From Corylus avellana (taxonomy: Eukaryota; Streptophyta; Magnoliopsida; Fagales; Betulaceae): 64,000 nucleotides of DNA. The position numbers and the translations under genes were made by a program. This document shows positions 32,221-45,400 of the stretch, one piece after another. How positions within the stretch are numbered: the stretch's first letter is position 1; the number at the start of each line of letters is the position of its first letter. The notes beneath the pieces were generated by a model. That model saw only the letters and a program-made list of their open reading frames with translations. It did no database searches and was not told the origin of the DNA. The DNA is taken from positions 32,010,060 to 32,074,059 of the forward strand of contig NC_081541.1 in the NCBI RefSeq assembly GCF_901000735.1, written 5' to 3'.

Positions 32221-32942
32221 GATTTGGAGATTGAAATGCCATTAATATTCATTCATATTACAACTTTGTCCATATACTAGATCTAACTAAAGTTGTATAT
32301 ATATAGTTGATGTCATTGACCAAGTTGCCCTTGATTTAGTAGATTTGGTTTCTCTTTGCAGTTGTGCAGTGGATTTACCAAAGTCTGAATGGCAACTAGG
32401 TATGAATTGGCTTAATGTGTATTTTAACTTAATAATTTCTCTTAATTACTTTTAATTAATCAAAAGAGATAGAATTCGGAGTGTTGTTAGAGGTACTGCA
32501 ATTTCTACTACAAGTTTTTTACAAACTGACATAGCAATCTGTGTGACACTCATGTGAACTGTTACGCCAGTCACTAAATAATTAAATTTATCTGTCAAAT
32601 TTTGTCTCTTAATTTTATCACCCATGTTGCGGCATATGGCATCTATGTGGATTGCCACGTAAGTTTGTAAAGAAATTATAGTAACACAAGCATTTTTCAT
32701 GGAATCTGATCCACTCTATGTAGATAATGCCTTCCCAACAAGCTGATTACTTATGAGCTCATCACAATCATATGGGGATAAGTTAAAGCAGCCCTTGGCA
32801 TTCATTATTGCAACTTTGTATAATACATTGATTCCAATCTTGTTAAGATATGACATTTGAACTCATCCTAGGCCAATGCCAAATCATTCCATTGTTCAAT
32901 TTACCCCGATGTCTGTTCATGTTCATGGTGTTAGGGAAAAAT

Positions 32943-33143
32943 GCATACAGTAATACTACTTTTACTATAACTCAATTGTAAACTAACATGACAAGTTCAT
33001 AATTGATGAAATGATTAAGAGTGTATGGTTGACAAGTCAACCACTAATTTAATTAATGAGAGATTTGTTCTTAATTATTTCACCAATTGTAGACTATCAT
33101 GTTAGTTCGTAAGGATTTTGTACTAAGAATTACAGTATTCCCG
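32943..33143. mobile_element. MITE-like inverted repeat
   Basis: Arms of ~75 bp are imperfectly complementary: left arm ACTAACATGACAAG...GTGAAATGATTAAGAGTG-type sequence against the inverted right arm ACTAACATGATAG...GGTGAAATAATTAAGA. A related stretch is at 7850-8060 in the duplicated block. I could not fix a clean target duplication. Confidence 0.45.
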
Positions 33144-34424
33144 ATAACAAATGAGTGTCAAGTGAACTGCCTCTACATTTTAGTGGCTAAAGCAGATACA
33201 CATGTTAGTAACTGACGTGATAAGTGACATGGACGTTTAAGAAACTTATAGCTACCGACACACTTTGATCCATCATGAATGAGTGCATGATAGGGACAAC
33301 AGCAAATAGGCATGGCACAGTCAAGCAAAATACAGCAATAGTGAAGAAAGGAGAACAAAACAAGAGCATGTAACATTCATTTTGAGGTGCATACAAGCTA
33401 AGCAGTGTAACTGAGACAGTGGTCCCATCTCGGATCGCACACCCACATCTCTATCTTTGTGTTCATCAAAAAGTCTTGGCGTGAAAGCAAAGGAGAAAAG
33501 GAGGATGGGGAACTTGTTAAAGCTTTTCTCGGTAGAAACGAGTCAATGTATGCATCTCCAATTACCGTTTCTTCCATTGATCAGCCTCTTTTGCCATCTT
33601 GGTTATCGATATCTTTTTGGTTTTCTGTACATAAATAACTTTCTAGATTTCATACTTCTAAGGTTTCAGCTTTTCCACGAGTTTGTCTAGGAACATCCCA
33701 ACAATTATTCAATAAAATAAACTGGTAAATAGCTCACCATTGTTGAAGATAAAGATGAGTGGTTGGGTAATGAAAGTGAGAGAGAGAGAGAGAGAGAGAG
33801 ATCACAAACACTAGAATCCATCATAATAGCAATGCAAGAGAGAGAGCATGGGGAGGCATGTCCCTCATGTGGGTGGCCCGCCCCCCTTGACAAAATCCTC
33901 ATTTAGGCCCACGACTTTGTTGGCATGGTTCATTTGTTTTCTAAGTTCGGAGTCTCATATCCTCACAAAAACTACGAGCAGAAATGTTGTCAAGTATGAC
34001 ACGTACCTGCTCTGGGATCGAAACCCAAGAATTCCGCCGGTAGCTCCCAGCTTCTTCCTTATGGAAGCACTCAATTTGGTGGTGCACATTATTGACCCAC
34101 ATAAAAGTCGAAAAGATGCATTTCTCAGCACCGCAAATTGCAGCATTGATTAAACATCACTTGTTTTGGGGAAATCATAATGTTTCGGCAATGTATCCCA
34201 ATGGATTTTGTGGATATCATTGAATAGGATTCCTCTGAGTTTCACATTTTCTTTGGTACCTCAACTATTCAGCATCAGCCACAGGCCATTAGGTTGGTTT
34301 ATGATACTGGTCTTTAACACATGAGACGGCAGACCCTAAGAAGAGGAAAAGGCTCTCATTGGAAGGCCTCGCCGGGCGTTCCTCAGCCATTAATGGATTG
34401 GGAAGGGGGAAATACAACTAAGAA

Positions 34425-34547
34425 GAGTAATGCTACCATTCACACCTATTTCATACCAGCTAACGTGACATCGTGACATATGATGAGTAGCTTTCCATGT
34501 CAATGTAAAATAGGTGTGGAAAATAGATGTGAAGAGGAGCATTGCTC
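34425..34547. mobile_element. MITE, GAGTAATGCTA family, 9-bp target duplication
   Basis: 123 bp with inverted ends GAGTAATGCTACCAT / AGGAGCATTGCTC and an inner inverted pair (CACCTATTT / AAATAGGTG). Flanking 9-mers AACTAAGAA (34416-34424) and AACTAAAAA (34548-34556) match at 8 of 9 bases. A 9-bp duplication points to the Mutator superfamily. Confidence 0.65.
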
Positions 34548-34850
34548 AACTAAAAAACATTAATCAAGAGGGGGAGTGGGGGTGGGGAAGGCAAAGCAGA
34601 AACAGAACAAGACCCCCATTTTGAGGGAGATACCATTCAGCACATCTAGATCTAAACCCTTTCCGATCCAACTATGCCCTGTTTTTTTTTTCTTCGATAG
34701 ATGCAATTATGGATCAAGAATGGAGTTAAAGACAATTAATCACATAGCTCACAATGTTTGGAAGTTACTAACAAAGTAATTGCAATTTAATCAAGCTGCT
34801 CCAAGCTTGTGATTTTCTATGCGAAATTCAATAGACTTCTATTTCCATGA

Positions 34851-37800
34851 CTAAGAGCTCCTCCTGTATCTGTTTCTTGTACCGTCCTTCCCAAAAGACA
34901 TAGAAGCCTTTCTCGGGGATAAAGAACCCATTGCCTGCAGGAGAAGAACAGAATGCTCGTATGATAGATTATCAATGTCAAAACAACTAAGGCATCATCC
35001 ACTTTTAAAACGTATAATTGGGATCTGAATAGAATTGGGATCTGAAATTGAAGTTCCCACCTCAAAGAAGATTCAGCAGTAGGGTAATAGCATGTTCAAT
35101 CGTCCTCACTTGGTGGGTCATCTTCATTCTTCTTCTGTTGTGTGTAAGAAACATAAAAATAGAAAAGGGGAGTTGCAGAAAATACACAAGAAGATGTTGG
35201 TACAGTAAACACGGATACAAATGCCATGATGAAAGGAAAAAAGAAGGTATATTTAGTCACCCATGCAGGTCTTATCGGATATGTTCAAAGAGTAATGTTA
35301 TATGCCATCTTTTTATTCCCCCAATGCTAATGTAACTTTTAAAATCACCATTGGATAGCTTTGGGGGGATAAAATGATGGTATATAGCATTACTCTATGT
35401 TCTAAATACTCACATCAAAATGACTTCGCAGCGATGCAAGAATTTCTTGTACTGAAGGATCATCAGGATCAACTCCTGGAAGCTGGGAGGGACATTACAT
35501 GTCAGGACAATGGCGCATATGCAAAACTGACTATTTTAGAAGTTAATCAGTGCAGGTTCAAGTACACATACTGATGCAAGGATAGATGACACAGCGGCCT
35601 GATCCTTCAACACCTTGCTTACAAGTGACTCGGCGGCCGATTGATGATCTTCTTCGCCTCCCTGCATGGACATTTCAAGAGCTGCATGCAGCAAAATTAG
35701 GGTAATGGATCAGCACATGTTAATAAGTCAATGGTAAAAAAAAAAAATCATGACTGGATCTCTGTTGAGGTTTAAAATCTTAAAAAATCAAATGCCACAT
35801 TAACCAGATGACAAAGAAAGCTCTATATCAACAAGTTTTCCAATCCGAAATGCTACTTCGCCAACTTGGTAAATATTAACATCAACTTGACATTGATTCA
35901 GTCCCAAGTTGAACATGAGACTTTTTTTTTTTTGACATGTCCGCACAAGAGGGGGGAGGGGGATTCGAACTAGTGACCTCCGCTTCATTAAGCGTGGTCC
36001 AAGCCGATTGAGCTACCTCTTGGGGACAGTTGAACATAGGACTTACAACAGCAAGCAAGGCCATAAATGCGCCTCTAAACATTTGCAAGCATACAACCAG
36101 AAAAGAAGAAAAGAAATACAGAAAGGTGCTGCATATTTTTTGGGTGCAGCCAAATGTCTTAAGAGTAGGATTCACAAAATGATTTTAGATCTTAGAATAG
36201 GATTCATATTAGGGTTTCAGAATTCAGTCATCCATACAACAAAGTGAAAGATCTAATATGTTTGAAATATGTAGCAATAAAAGAAACGTTAGGTGATGGA
36301 CCATGGAAGAATCCTTCATGTCATCACAGTCAATCGCATGCACACATAAATGTAGAGAACCCCATTTTTTTCTTTCTTCATATACAAGTAATCAAAATAT
36401 CATTAAAAGCGAAAAGCACTCCACATACACCAGAAGTATATAAGAGAAGCCACTTAGCTAGTAGGAAAAAAAAATCATGATAACTAATCACCAAAGGAGA
36501 AACAAATGTAGTTGTCCAAAAATACAATGTGTTGAAAAATAAAAACTTAATCTCCTCCAAAGTCCTCTCATGGTGGGTGGAACAAATCTTGGAGTATCAA
36601 CAAAAATCATTAGAGAATTTGAATTTGATATTGGTATTAAGCTCATTTCAAACTAGTGACTCAACACAGAATACACAGAAATGATTTCCCATAAACAATA
36701 AGCAAAATAAAAAAAGATGGGCTGTGTGTTGGGGGTGGGGGGGGAGGTTGTCAAAGTATCATTCAGCCCCTAAGTGAATGAAATAACACAAAAATTTACC
36801 TAAGATCAGCTCCCGATCCTCAGTAATTTCCAATGTCATCTCAGCATCACCCACAGAGAGATCAGATCCAGAGATATCGATGGACATAGCTTGAGCCTCC
36901 TCAGGATTCTCGTCATCCTATAACCATATCAATTGTCAAGGCCAATTCAAAGTAAAGTAGTTCTTTGTATTATCTAATGGTAACAGATAATGACATCCAA
37001 GCAAACAACTCCATAAAATGTGAGCAGTACACGCAATATTCAACAAGTGTCTTCAACACACACGTACGAGTTTCAATTGAAATTGAATGTGACACCAACC
37101 ATTGCATCGGTAATTTTCTGTGTTCACACACGCGCATGAACGCTCGAGCGCACTCACACAAATGTCAATATAGAAGTTAAAAAGAAGACACCGACCATCT
37201 CATCACTGGCATTATTGTTTTCTTCAGGATCTGCAATGTCCACATGCTTTGCCGTAGTTGCATCTTCTGTATTAGATAATGGTTCCTCATCTTTTTCTTG
37301 TCTAGAAGCTTCCTCAGCAGCCCTTCTTGCAGCAGCTTCTTGCCTTGCCCTCTCCTCTTCTAAAGAAACTCTAAGGGCAAGAGCCAGCTCAGGATCTAAG
37401 TTGGGGTCTACGCCAAAATCAAAGCCAGAAGCACTACCAGCTGCTGCTGCCACTGCAAAGTCACTTCCTCCTTCCCCATCTCCAGTAAAAACAGGAGAAC
37501 TGCCATTATGATAAACAATTAAATCACTTGTGTGAAACATTGAGATAAATGCACCATTCTGTTCTTTTGAGTAATATTAGCCAAGTTGAAGGAACAATAA
37601 GTGTGCAAAGGAACAACAGAATTGGAAACTTATACCCTAGTTCGTATAATTCGCCTAGTTATATTCGTTGAGGTAAATAAAGTCTCACATTGAACCTGCA
37701 TATTGTTGGCCAGATTGTCCTTTCTCCTACTACACCTCTCCTTTCTCGTTCTTTCTTCTTTGTCCTTTCCTTTCGGTTGAGATTCGGGGCATGATATTAT

Positions 37801-40341
37801 ATTAGGCTTCTCAAAAGGTGAAAGGTGAAGTATTAAATTTTCTGTGTAGAAGAGATGAAGACTGTGGAAGGTTGGGAAAGAAGAGACATAAACAGGCAGG
37901 CAGTCTGTCATGGCTTTTGGTGAAGAAAAAGGGAAAGGATGTGGAGAAAGTACAGGAAGCAATAGAAACAGTTGTGACAGGGGTGGTTATGGTGTAGTAG
38001 AGTGTAACTGCTTTATCTAAATGATAAAATGATGTACTAAAAAAGTTCTGTAGTCAGTATTCTTTTCATGATAGAAATATAGACATCCAAGGTGTTTTTA
38101 TGAATTAACATCACGTAGGCCATTATCAGAATTTACACAGCATTCTACTTAATTGTAATAGAGATGTTACACCACCTTTACCATTAAGTAAAGTCCGGTT
38201 CAGCATGTAATTCGGTTGCCTCTCATCATAAGAATTATACATTATGAACACTTCTTCTATCACTTTCAAAGTAACCGGTAATAAAACCTCAATGAATTTG
38301 AGAACTTTCTTTGTTCGAATATGCATTGCTTTTGGTCTCCCAAAACTTTTACCTTTTTCAAATAGATTTTTACTAATATATGACGACAGTCAAATTTAAG
38401 TTTTAAATTCCAAAGCATTTTAGTCACAATTCTTTTTCTTTTTTCTTTTTTTTTATACTAAAAAGGGAAATTTCAAAATGTAAAATGCAAATTAAAAAAT
38501 AAAAGCAAAAAAAGAAAACAATATTTTTTTTCATAAGTAATATTTATATAAAAGCAAAAAAAGAAAACAATATAATATAAAATAAAACAATATCACACCT
38601 GAGAAGCACATCAGAGAGAGCATTTGGACCAGGAGAAACATGAACCATATGACTGTGGCCATTATTATTAACAGCAGCAAGCAGGGCTTCCAACTTCTCG
38701 GGCTTCCCATCATCCTCTTCACCGAAGTCAATAATATCAAGAGCTACACTGTTCTTTTTCAATTTCTTGCCAATCGTCTCCAACACTTTCTTGTCATAAT
38801 TGACAGGACTGAATACAGGGAAGAAATGAAAAGGTTAGATGTAAACAAAAATGAATGAGCAACTCAAAGCTCAAATTATTTACCTTCCAGCAAATACAAT
38901 AATCCTTTGCTGCTGATGTTTGTTTTGGCGATGCTTAAGAGCCAACTGCGCAACCTGTAATGCAGCCGCTATGTTTATCTCACCCCCCATTTCAAGACCT
39001 ATCAAAAGGGAATCAGAAAATCAAAAAAAAAAAAAATAGAGAAAGCACTGCAACATGATAAGGAAACAGCTGAAAGTTATTCAAATGTCCAATTTAGCAC
39101 ATATTTCCGGGTCAGAAAGTTCCATAGGAATCCAATATCACCCAGGTACTCATCCAAAAGAAAAAAAGAGGGGAAATGAAACAAACAAGTATATAACCTA
39201 CAAAGGACAGCTGTTTTCCCATCTAACTTTATATTGTTTAAACATAATAGCAACCTTTTGAATCTCCACAACTCATTTTAGCAATGCTATCTTCAAAAGC
39301 TGAAATTCAAACAGCTTCTTACCATCTAATACCAAAGAATTAATCTTTCTTCACTCAATTTCATGACCTCACTCTCCACAATCCTTCTGAACTATGAATC
39401 GCAAACACCATCAAATTTCCATGCTTGAAACCAACATCACACTGAAAAACTAATCACTCGTTACACACATTTAACAATTTCAAGTTCTTAAGTTGAGCAA
39501 AGAGGCAATACCCAAGTAATGTCACGTATTACTTCAATCATACAAATTCTATAATTAGTACAAATATCTCAAAAAAAATAAATAAATAAATAAACCAAAA
39601 ACTAAATAAAAAATAAAATATAGAACAAGTTTATTAGAATACCATGCATGTTAAGCCAAATCAACCTCACACTAAACTAAAAGTAATCACTCATTACTTA
39701 CATTTAACAATTCCGAAGTTCTTAACGTGAACCCAAGAGACCAATTCCGAATAAATGTCACAATTTTTTCAATCACAAATTCTGTAATTGGTACACATGA
39801 CAACTCCAGTGGGTATAAAATATCTCAAAAAATTAACCGAAACCCACATGAAAAAATCAATCACAGAGTACGTTGGATTAGCATACCATGCATGCAACCC
39901 AAAATCTTGCCGAGATCAGAGGTCGGAGTGGCCAATACACGAACCCCTCTGCCCGCCATTGTCAAAATCCCAACTGTGTTCTCCGGATTAGTCTATCAAT
40001 TTTCCAAAAATAAAAAAGTCAAATCATAAAATTCTAATAAGATACATACAATGTGCCCATATAACCAAGAAATTGGTGTATTTAGGACCTGGGTTTTGGC
40101 GCCACAAATGAGATTAACGGCGTCCGCTTGGGCTTGGAATCGGGAGGGCGTGTAATCGCCGTTTCGCATCCATTCTGAGTTATCGATACATATCATTGTT
40201 GCCTGGTTTAATCAAAAGATTACAACAACAACAATCCAATAATTATGAGCAATACATGATGATTAAAGAAAACAACAAGATCTTTCCTTTTAGGTTTAAG
40301 AAGTATGAACTGATTTTTCCAAGACTAACCTCAAGAACCAT
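34851..40341 (-). CDS. RPN10: 26S proteasome ubiquitin receptor RPN10 (PSMD4) homologue, ten exons
   Basis: Exons on the minus strand: 40341-40330, 40202-40089, 39992-39887, 38998-38884, 38808-38599, 37499-37196, 36917-36800, 35681-35572, 35482-35414 and 34934-34851; junctions are GT-AG and phases agree, giving 413 residues. It starts [21 protein letters not shown], the N-terminus of the RPN10 von Willebrand A domain (about 1-190), which docks on the proteasome lid/base interface. UIM1 is at 221-238 ([20 protein letters not shown]). A second UIM at 320-335 reads LILALEMSM in place of the common LALAL form. Residues 288-319 differ from the usual plant linker. [18 protein letters not shown] near 370 is conserved. 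The last exon, chosen for its strong acceptor (TTCTCCTGCAG), ends in a Ser/Arg-rich tail unlike the usual Lys/Glu-rich RPN10 tail; alternatively the protein ends DVSI just past exon 9 (stop near 35402). Core identity is secure, the C-terminus is not. Confidence 0.9.
35290..35396. mobile_element. MITE, GAGTAATG family, in RPN10 intron 9
   Basis: 107 bp, ends GAGTAATGTTATATGCCATC and GATGGTATATAGCATTACTC in inverted orientation. Flanking 9-mers ATGTTCAAA (35281-35289) and ATGTTCTAA (35397-35405) match at 8 of 9, consistent with Mutator-type insertion. Confidence 0.65.
35924..36027 (-). mobile_element. tRNA-derived SINE in RPN10 intron 7
   Basis: About 104 bp, minus strand. A box GTAGCTCAATCGGCTTGG, B box ACTAGTTCGAATCCCC, A tail seen as poly-T from 35924. 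Flanked by an imperfect 17-bp duplication: AGTTGAACATGAGACTT (35907-35923) and AGTTGAACATAGGACTT (36028-36044). It is the best-preserved member here of the family also at 2248 and 53001. Confidence 0.85.
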
Positions 40342-42468
40342 GGCTGGTAGATTTGTGTATGAGCAGGCGGGAGACCTAGAGAAAGAGTATGTCAAACGTC
40401 GGACCAAAAAAGCTCGCGCTAAACTGTAAGCATTTGCTTTTGGATTTTGAGTTTATAAAGGCTTTGTTTACCTAAGGTAAAGTTTTTTTATTTTTTTTAT
40501 TTTTTCGGGGAAGAAATACCTTCCCCTCTCAAACTGTTCTTCAATTCCAAACTTTAGAGTGTAATCGAAGAAATGTCATTCAATAAATTATTATACCACT
40601 TTCATACGATTGAAATGATTTGGTAGTAAAAATTAATATTTTGAATTAACAAGAACTTGTGAGGAAAAAGATTAATGAAATAAATTTGTATATATCAGTC
40701 TATTAAATAAAATTTTTCTTACGACAACATCCCCTAATTATCAAAAATTATCAATGTCTTCAACCTAGTAAGAAAACAAAAATAACTTCAAATTTTTTTA
40801 ATAAGATAAACAAAAATCATTATAAATTCAGAAAAAAATAAAATAAAACAGAAAACAGCCTCCTTCAATCGTATGATTAAAAGCAAAAGGATAAATAATT
40901 ATATGGGGGAGGGGAAGCTTATTATATAAAACTATTAGGGTGGATTGAAGAGAATCAATTGAAGCAATTCCGTTACCATCTCATCATGTCCAATCTTCCC
41001 AAAGTCATTTCTCGCTACCAAAAAATATCCTCAAGATCTTGGACCACGCTATTTCTTCAAAATGGTCCCTATCATCAAGTTGTTCCATGAAATCTTTTGG
41101 ATGTATGAGTAGATTTGTGGTCTAAACTATTAGATGCATATGTGGATTCACGTCATATTCCGTTGCTAATAAAATAGCTAATGACTCACGTCGCTTGATA
41201 TTATTATAAGATTAGTTTTACCCTTAAATTAATTAAAAAAATAAAAAATATTGACTATTCCTCACGACTACCTTTTAATAAATGAGAAACGATTGATCCC
41301 TGCCTATAAGGATTATCCATTATTTAGTGAAGAGGAGCCGCACCCTCACTAAATGATTGGCAATGAACCGCAACCGGATAAAAAATCTAATGAGGGGCAG
41401 CCCTCACATAAAGCAATTGACCACTAGGAATGGTTGTAATGGGTGGCCTTTTTTTTTTTAGATTTTTTAGATTTTTTTGGTAAAAACCCAATTTTACGAT
41501 CACATCAATTAACATGAGTCATCAATTATGCTATATGTCAATCAGCAATTGGTTGTAATGTGAATTCATGTGTGCATCTAACGGTTTCTGTTAAATATCA
41601 AATGACTAGACGACAAATAGCTTACTCCAGCCGCAAACCCTACTAGATATCAGATATTGAAGTCTTCCAAAAATGTTAGGGCAAAATATGTATCAGGTTT
41701 TGAAATTTGAAGTGTTTAATGCAGGTGAAAAACATTAATCAATAAAAATAATTGTAAATTAATGGTATTTTGGAGTGCTATAGAACATCAGATTCAAGAC
41801 ACCTCATATTGTATTTCGTCCTCTGTCCATATCATCCCTTTCCTCCAAACATTATCTAAATTGGTAGGGTTGATGTGCCCTTCAATTATTAAGTTCACAC
41901 TATTTGTCTGGACATATATTTGAGACTAGCTTCTTTTCTTTTTTTTTTTCATATAAAATCAACTTGTCGAATATGGTTTATCCACCATATTAAAATCATA
42001 TTGGAAACACATTAATTTATGCATTAGGATAATATTTTATAAGCTAAGATAATAAATAAATGTTTTATTGAAATAAAAACCAAATATATGAATTCAGAAT
42101 ATTGAATAGAGATATGAAATATGTCAAATTAAATGTAAACACATAGAATAACACAAGGAAAGCATTAGATCTCTTGAAAAATTCAGGCTGAACCACTAAA
42201 TTGACATCAAGCATGCAACAAAATTAGAAGAGACAAATCTCACAGCTCAAGAATCTGGTTGAAATGTGAATACCCAGATAATTTTTTTGGATTGCTGCTC
42301 AATGTTGCCAAAAAAAAAAAAAAATCCACTTCTTTATTGAATAAATCTCAAAATTGTACAAGGTTATACACTCAAAGGTATGCACATTTTGCCGACAGGC
42401 ATGTTTAACTTGATACACACAACGAATGACAGATCAATAACAACACATTATTCGAATTCAAGGATTAT
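40342..42468. other. Intergenic region between RPN10-like and choline-transporter-like genes
   Basis: AT-rich, no supported gene. It must hold the RPN10-like promoter on its left and the 3' end of the transporter transcript on its right. Poly-T near 41450 and 41940 and poly-A near 42310. No clear transposon ends found. Confidence 0.55.
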
Positions 42469-45400
42469 TTATACACCCAGAGTTCTGGAGTCAAGAGATG
42501 GTCTATGGTTTCTACTAATGGGTAGGTGAACAAAAACCTCATGAACCTCCTGCTTACAAACCTCTCCTCTGTCCCTGTCTACTGCATAACAAACATAAAT
42601 AGTATCAACCGCATTGTCCAGTACATGGACAAAGAAACCCAACACCATGATCAGCAGCACCCACGCCAGAGCAGCCACATAGTATGAATCAACCCCAAGT
42701 TGGGTCACAGCCTTTAGTATAGCACAGGCCTGCTTATGCACATCCATTAACACCAAGCATTAGACAAAGTAAGGAGAGCACAATAAAAAAGGCTTTAAAC
42801 AAACTAAAAAAGGTTGAGCAAGTAATGAAGATCTAATCATCACAAAGGACACAAGTTATCCATGTATGGCACCAGAAGCCTTCTCAATTGACTAGTGCAA
42901 GAGGTTGGCAACAACTAGCCATACTTTGATAAAGTAGTCGGCAGTGTAACAGTGTTATATTTCTGATGATATTCTATATATCCTTGCAAAAGAAAAAGGT
43001 TTGCTGATATAAGAATCCTCTAGTTTAATATCTAAAAGGCATAGTTTAGAAACAACATTAAACTGTAAACAGACGGCAATCAGCGACCACCCCACCCCAC
43101 CCCACCCTCCTAAAAAAATCCCACCCTCTATCTTTCCTTTTCTTCCGATCTCTCTCTTCTTCTCTTTTCTCCCTAACAAAGACTTCATACAAGTTCCTAA
43201 AGTGTTAAGCAGGTTACAACCAGTACCAAATTCTCTCCCCTACTGTGTTTTTGGGGCTAGAACCCTCCTCCCAAAAAGAGAAAAAGCAGGCTACGCTTTA
43301 AATGGTTATTGTCATCCAATTGCAATTGGAGACAAGCAGGTTCATCTGGCCTGTAAAAATAACACATATAACAAACAGAGGGCTTCCTCACATCGCCAAC
43401 TCATGATAAGATCCACTTGAACCAGTAACTAATAGCAATCAAAAAGATTAGGGAGTTGGTAAGACTACATACCGCAATTGCATATATAGCTGAGAGGACA
43501 AAAATAATTCCCGCCAATAAACGTGTGGAGATGGTCTCCACAAATACAGCCGAGAGAAGATTACGTTTGAGAAGCTCGTATGTCATTCTTGCAGATGTGC
43601 AGTAGGCTTCACCAGTTATTGCCACAAAGTTGATAGTAAACTTGTTAAGAAAATCAATTGCTGACAGAAAAACATTAACACAGCAACGTAGCATAAGGTT
43701 CACTATCCCTGGAAGGTTTTCTTGTCTTGCAGTATCAACAGCAGCGCGCACCACACGCACGGCACATATAAGGAGGCCAGACAGACATATTGTGCCGGAG
43801 GAGGGACCAAATGCATTTCTGCAAGTAGTTACAATAAAAATATGAGAAAGAAACTATATGATGATCACTGTTGCCATTTCTATGATTTGAAAAGCATTCA
43901 TCTAGGTCAGGTTTTTTTTTTTCTTTTTTCACTAGCAAGCGAGGAAATGTGCTGAAAGTTTTGGCCATACAACTAGATGGAAAGACTAAACAAGAAAAAC
44001 ATTGAAAGACATGTGAAACAATGCCTGCCTTTTGTCAAGTGATTACACAACCTTATTATTGTATACACAACCAATTGATTTGGTTCATGAGCAAATATTG
44101 ACAACAGGATTACTGAAACCATAAAAAGTTTGATACTGATAGCACCAAAAGTACATAATTACAAACAAAAGCTGATAACTTAAACTTCAACAGATACAAT
44201 AAAATTCCAATATTTTACATCTCAGAGGCCTGAGCTGGACATCTATACTGGGGTGGAGCTATGCAACAGAAGGCCAGAGTGAACTGGCACTACCAAGTGG
44301 ACCAATATCCATGAACACATGCTGCCATTAATATTGAAAATAAACATACAGTGCCAGAATCCCAAAAAAAGTTACTGAAAATACATAATAGTAGTACATT
44401 ACATTTTTTAATCCCATGCCATAAGCGACTGAATTAAATAAAGGATTCCTTGCAGATATATCATCCATTTATCCTCATTAGATGATGTTTAGAATGCTCC
44501 ATAGGTTAGCCTAACAGAATCTCGTATGAAGGTTGCAAACCCCAATAGAAAGGGTCACAAGACAGCACCCCATGTATGTGACAGGAAATCCCACATGTGC
44601 TGCTCTCCAACATGACAATCCTAAAACTTAAGCTTCAAAACAAATTTCGTCCTCCTCAGACTACACAATATCAATTTTTAGAGCTACACAACTTGTTCTG
44701 CAATGGAAACCCTGCACAAGAGGCAGATACTGTAAGGGTAACCACAAGGGATGTACATCTCACTCAGGTGGGGATCTTCAACTAGATCCTGTACTCTTGG
44801 TACCCCATGGCAACAAACAAGTAGCCATCAATGGACACGGCATACATTGATATTATCTATACCTCCATGACAAAATGCTCTCCATATGGAACTTGTTCAT
44901 GGCAACTCAGCAGTTCTTTATATCACCACCACTCATGATTTCTGTTTAATGACACTCTATCCTAAATTTCATCACAATCTCCAACAACCAAGTAGCCATC
45001 GATGGACACGGTATGCATTGCCATTATCTACACCTTCTATTAGGAGATAATCATATGAAATTTATTCATAGTACCAATGAGCTTTAGCTCAAATGGTACT
45101 TCCATCTTGCTACTCCTCCCTTTGTAGCAAGATGGAGAGTGAGGTCGTGGGTTCAAGTCTCACCGGGTGCATGTAACTTACCAATAAAAAAATTTGAAAT
45201 TTACTCATAGCAACCATCATCATCACCACGCATTATTCAAGTTTAAAGACAATGTATCATAAACTTCATCACAATCTCCAACTAATCCTCTAAATTTCAC
45301 TTACGCTCTTATAAAATACAGCCCAATCTATAGATACATATAAATATAATCCCACAAAAAGCTATATCATATGCAATTGCAATTACTCTTCAAAAACCAA

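Larger units (their letters stand above)
32159..34850. other. Intergenic region between ADF and RPN10-like genes
   Basis: No gene supported. It contains the ADF promoter, three inverted-repeat MITE-like stretches (about 32490-32695, 32943-33143 and 34425-34547), a GA microsatellite at about 33777-33801 and poly-T runs. Confidence 0.55.

Noticed and set aside
31730..32242. Single-exon 170-codon frame over the ADF gene
   Set aside because: Reads through intron 1 and past the exon 2 donor; the spliced three-exon model gives an exact 143-residue ADF.
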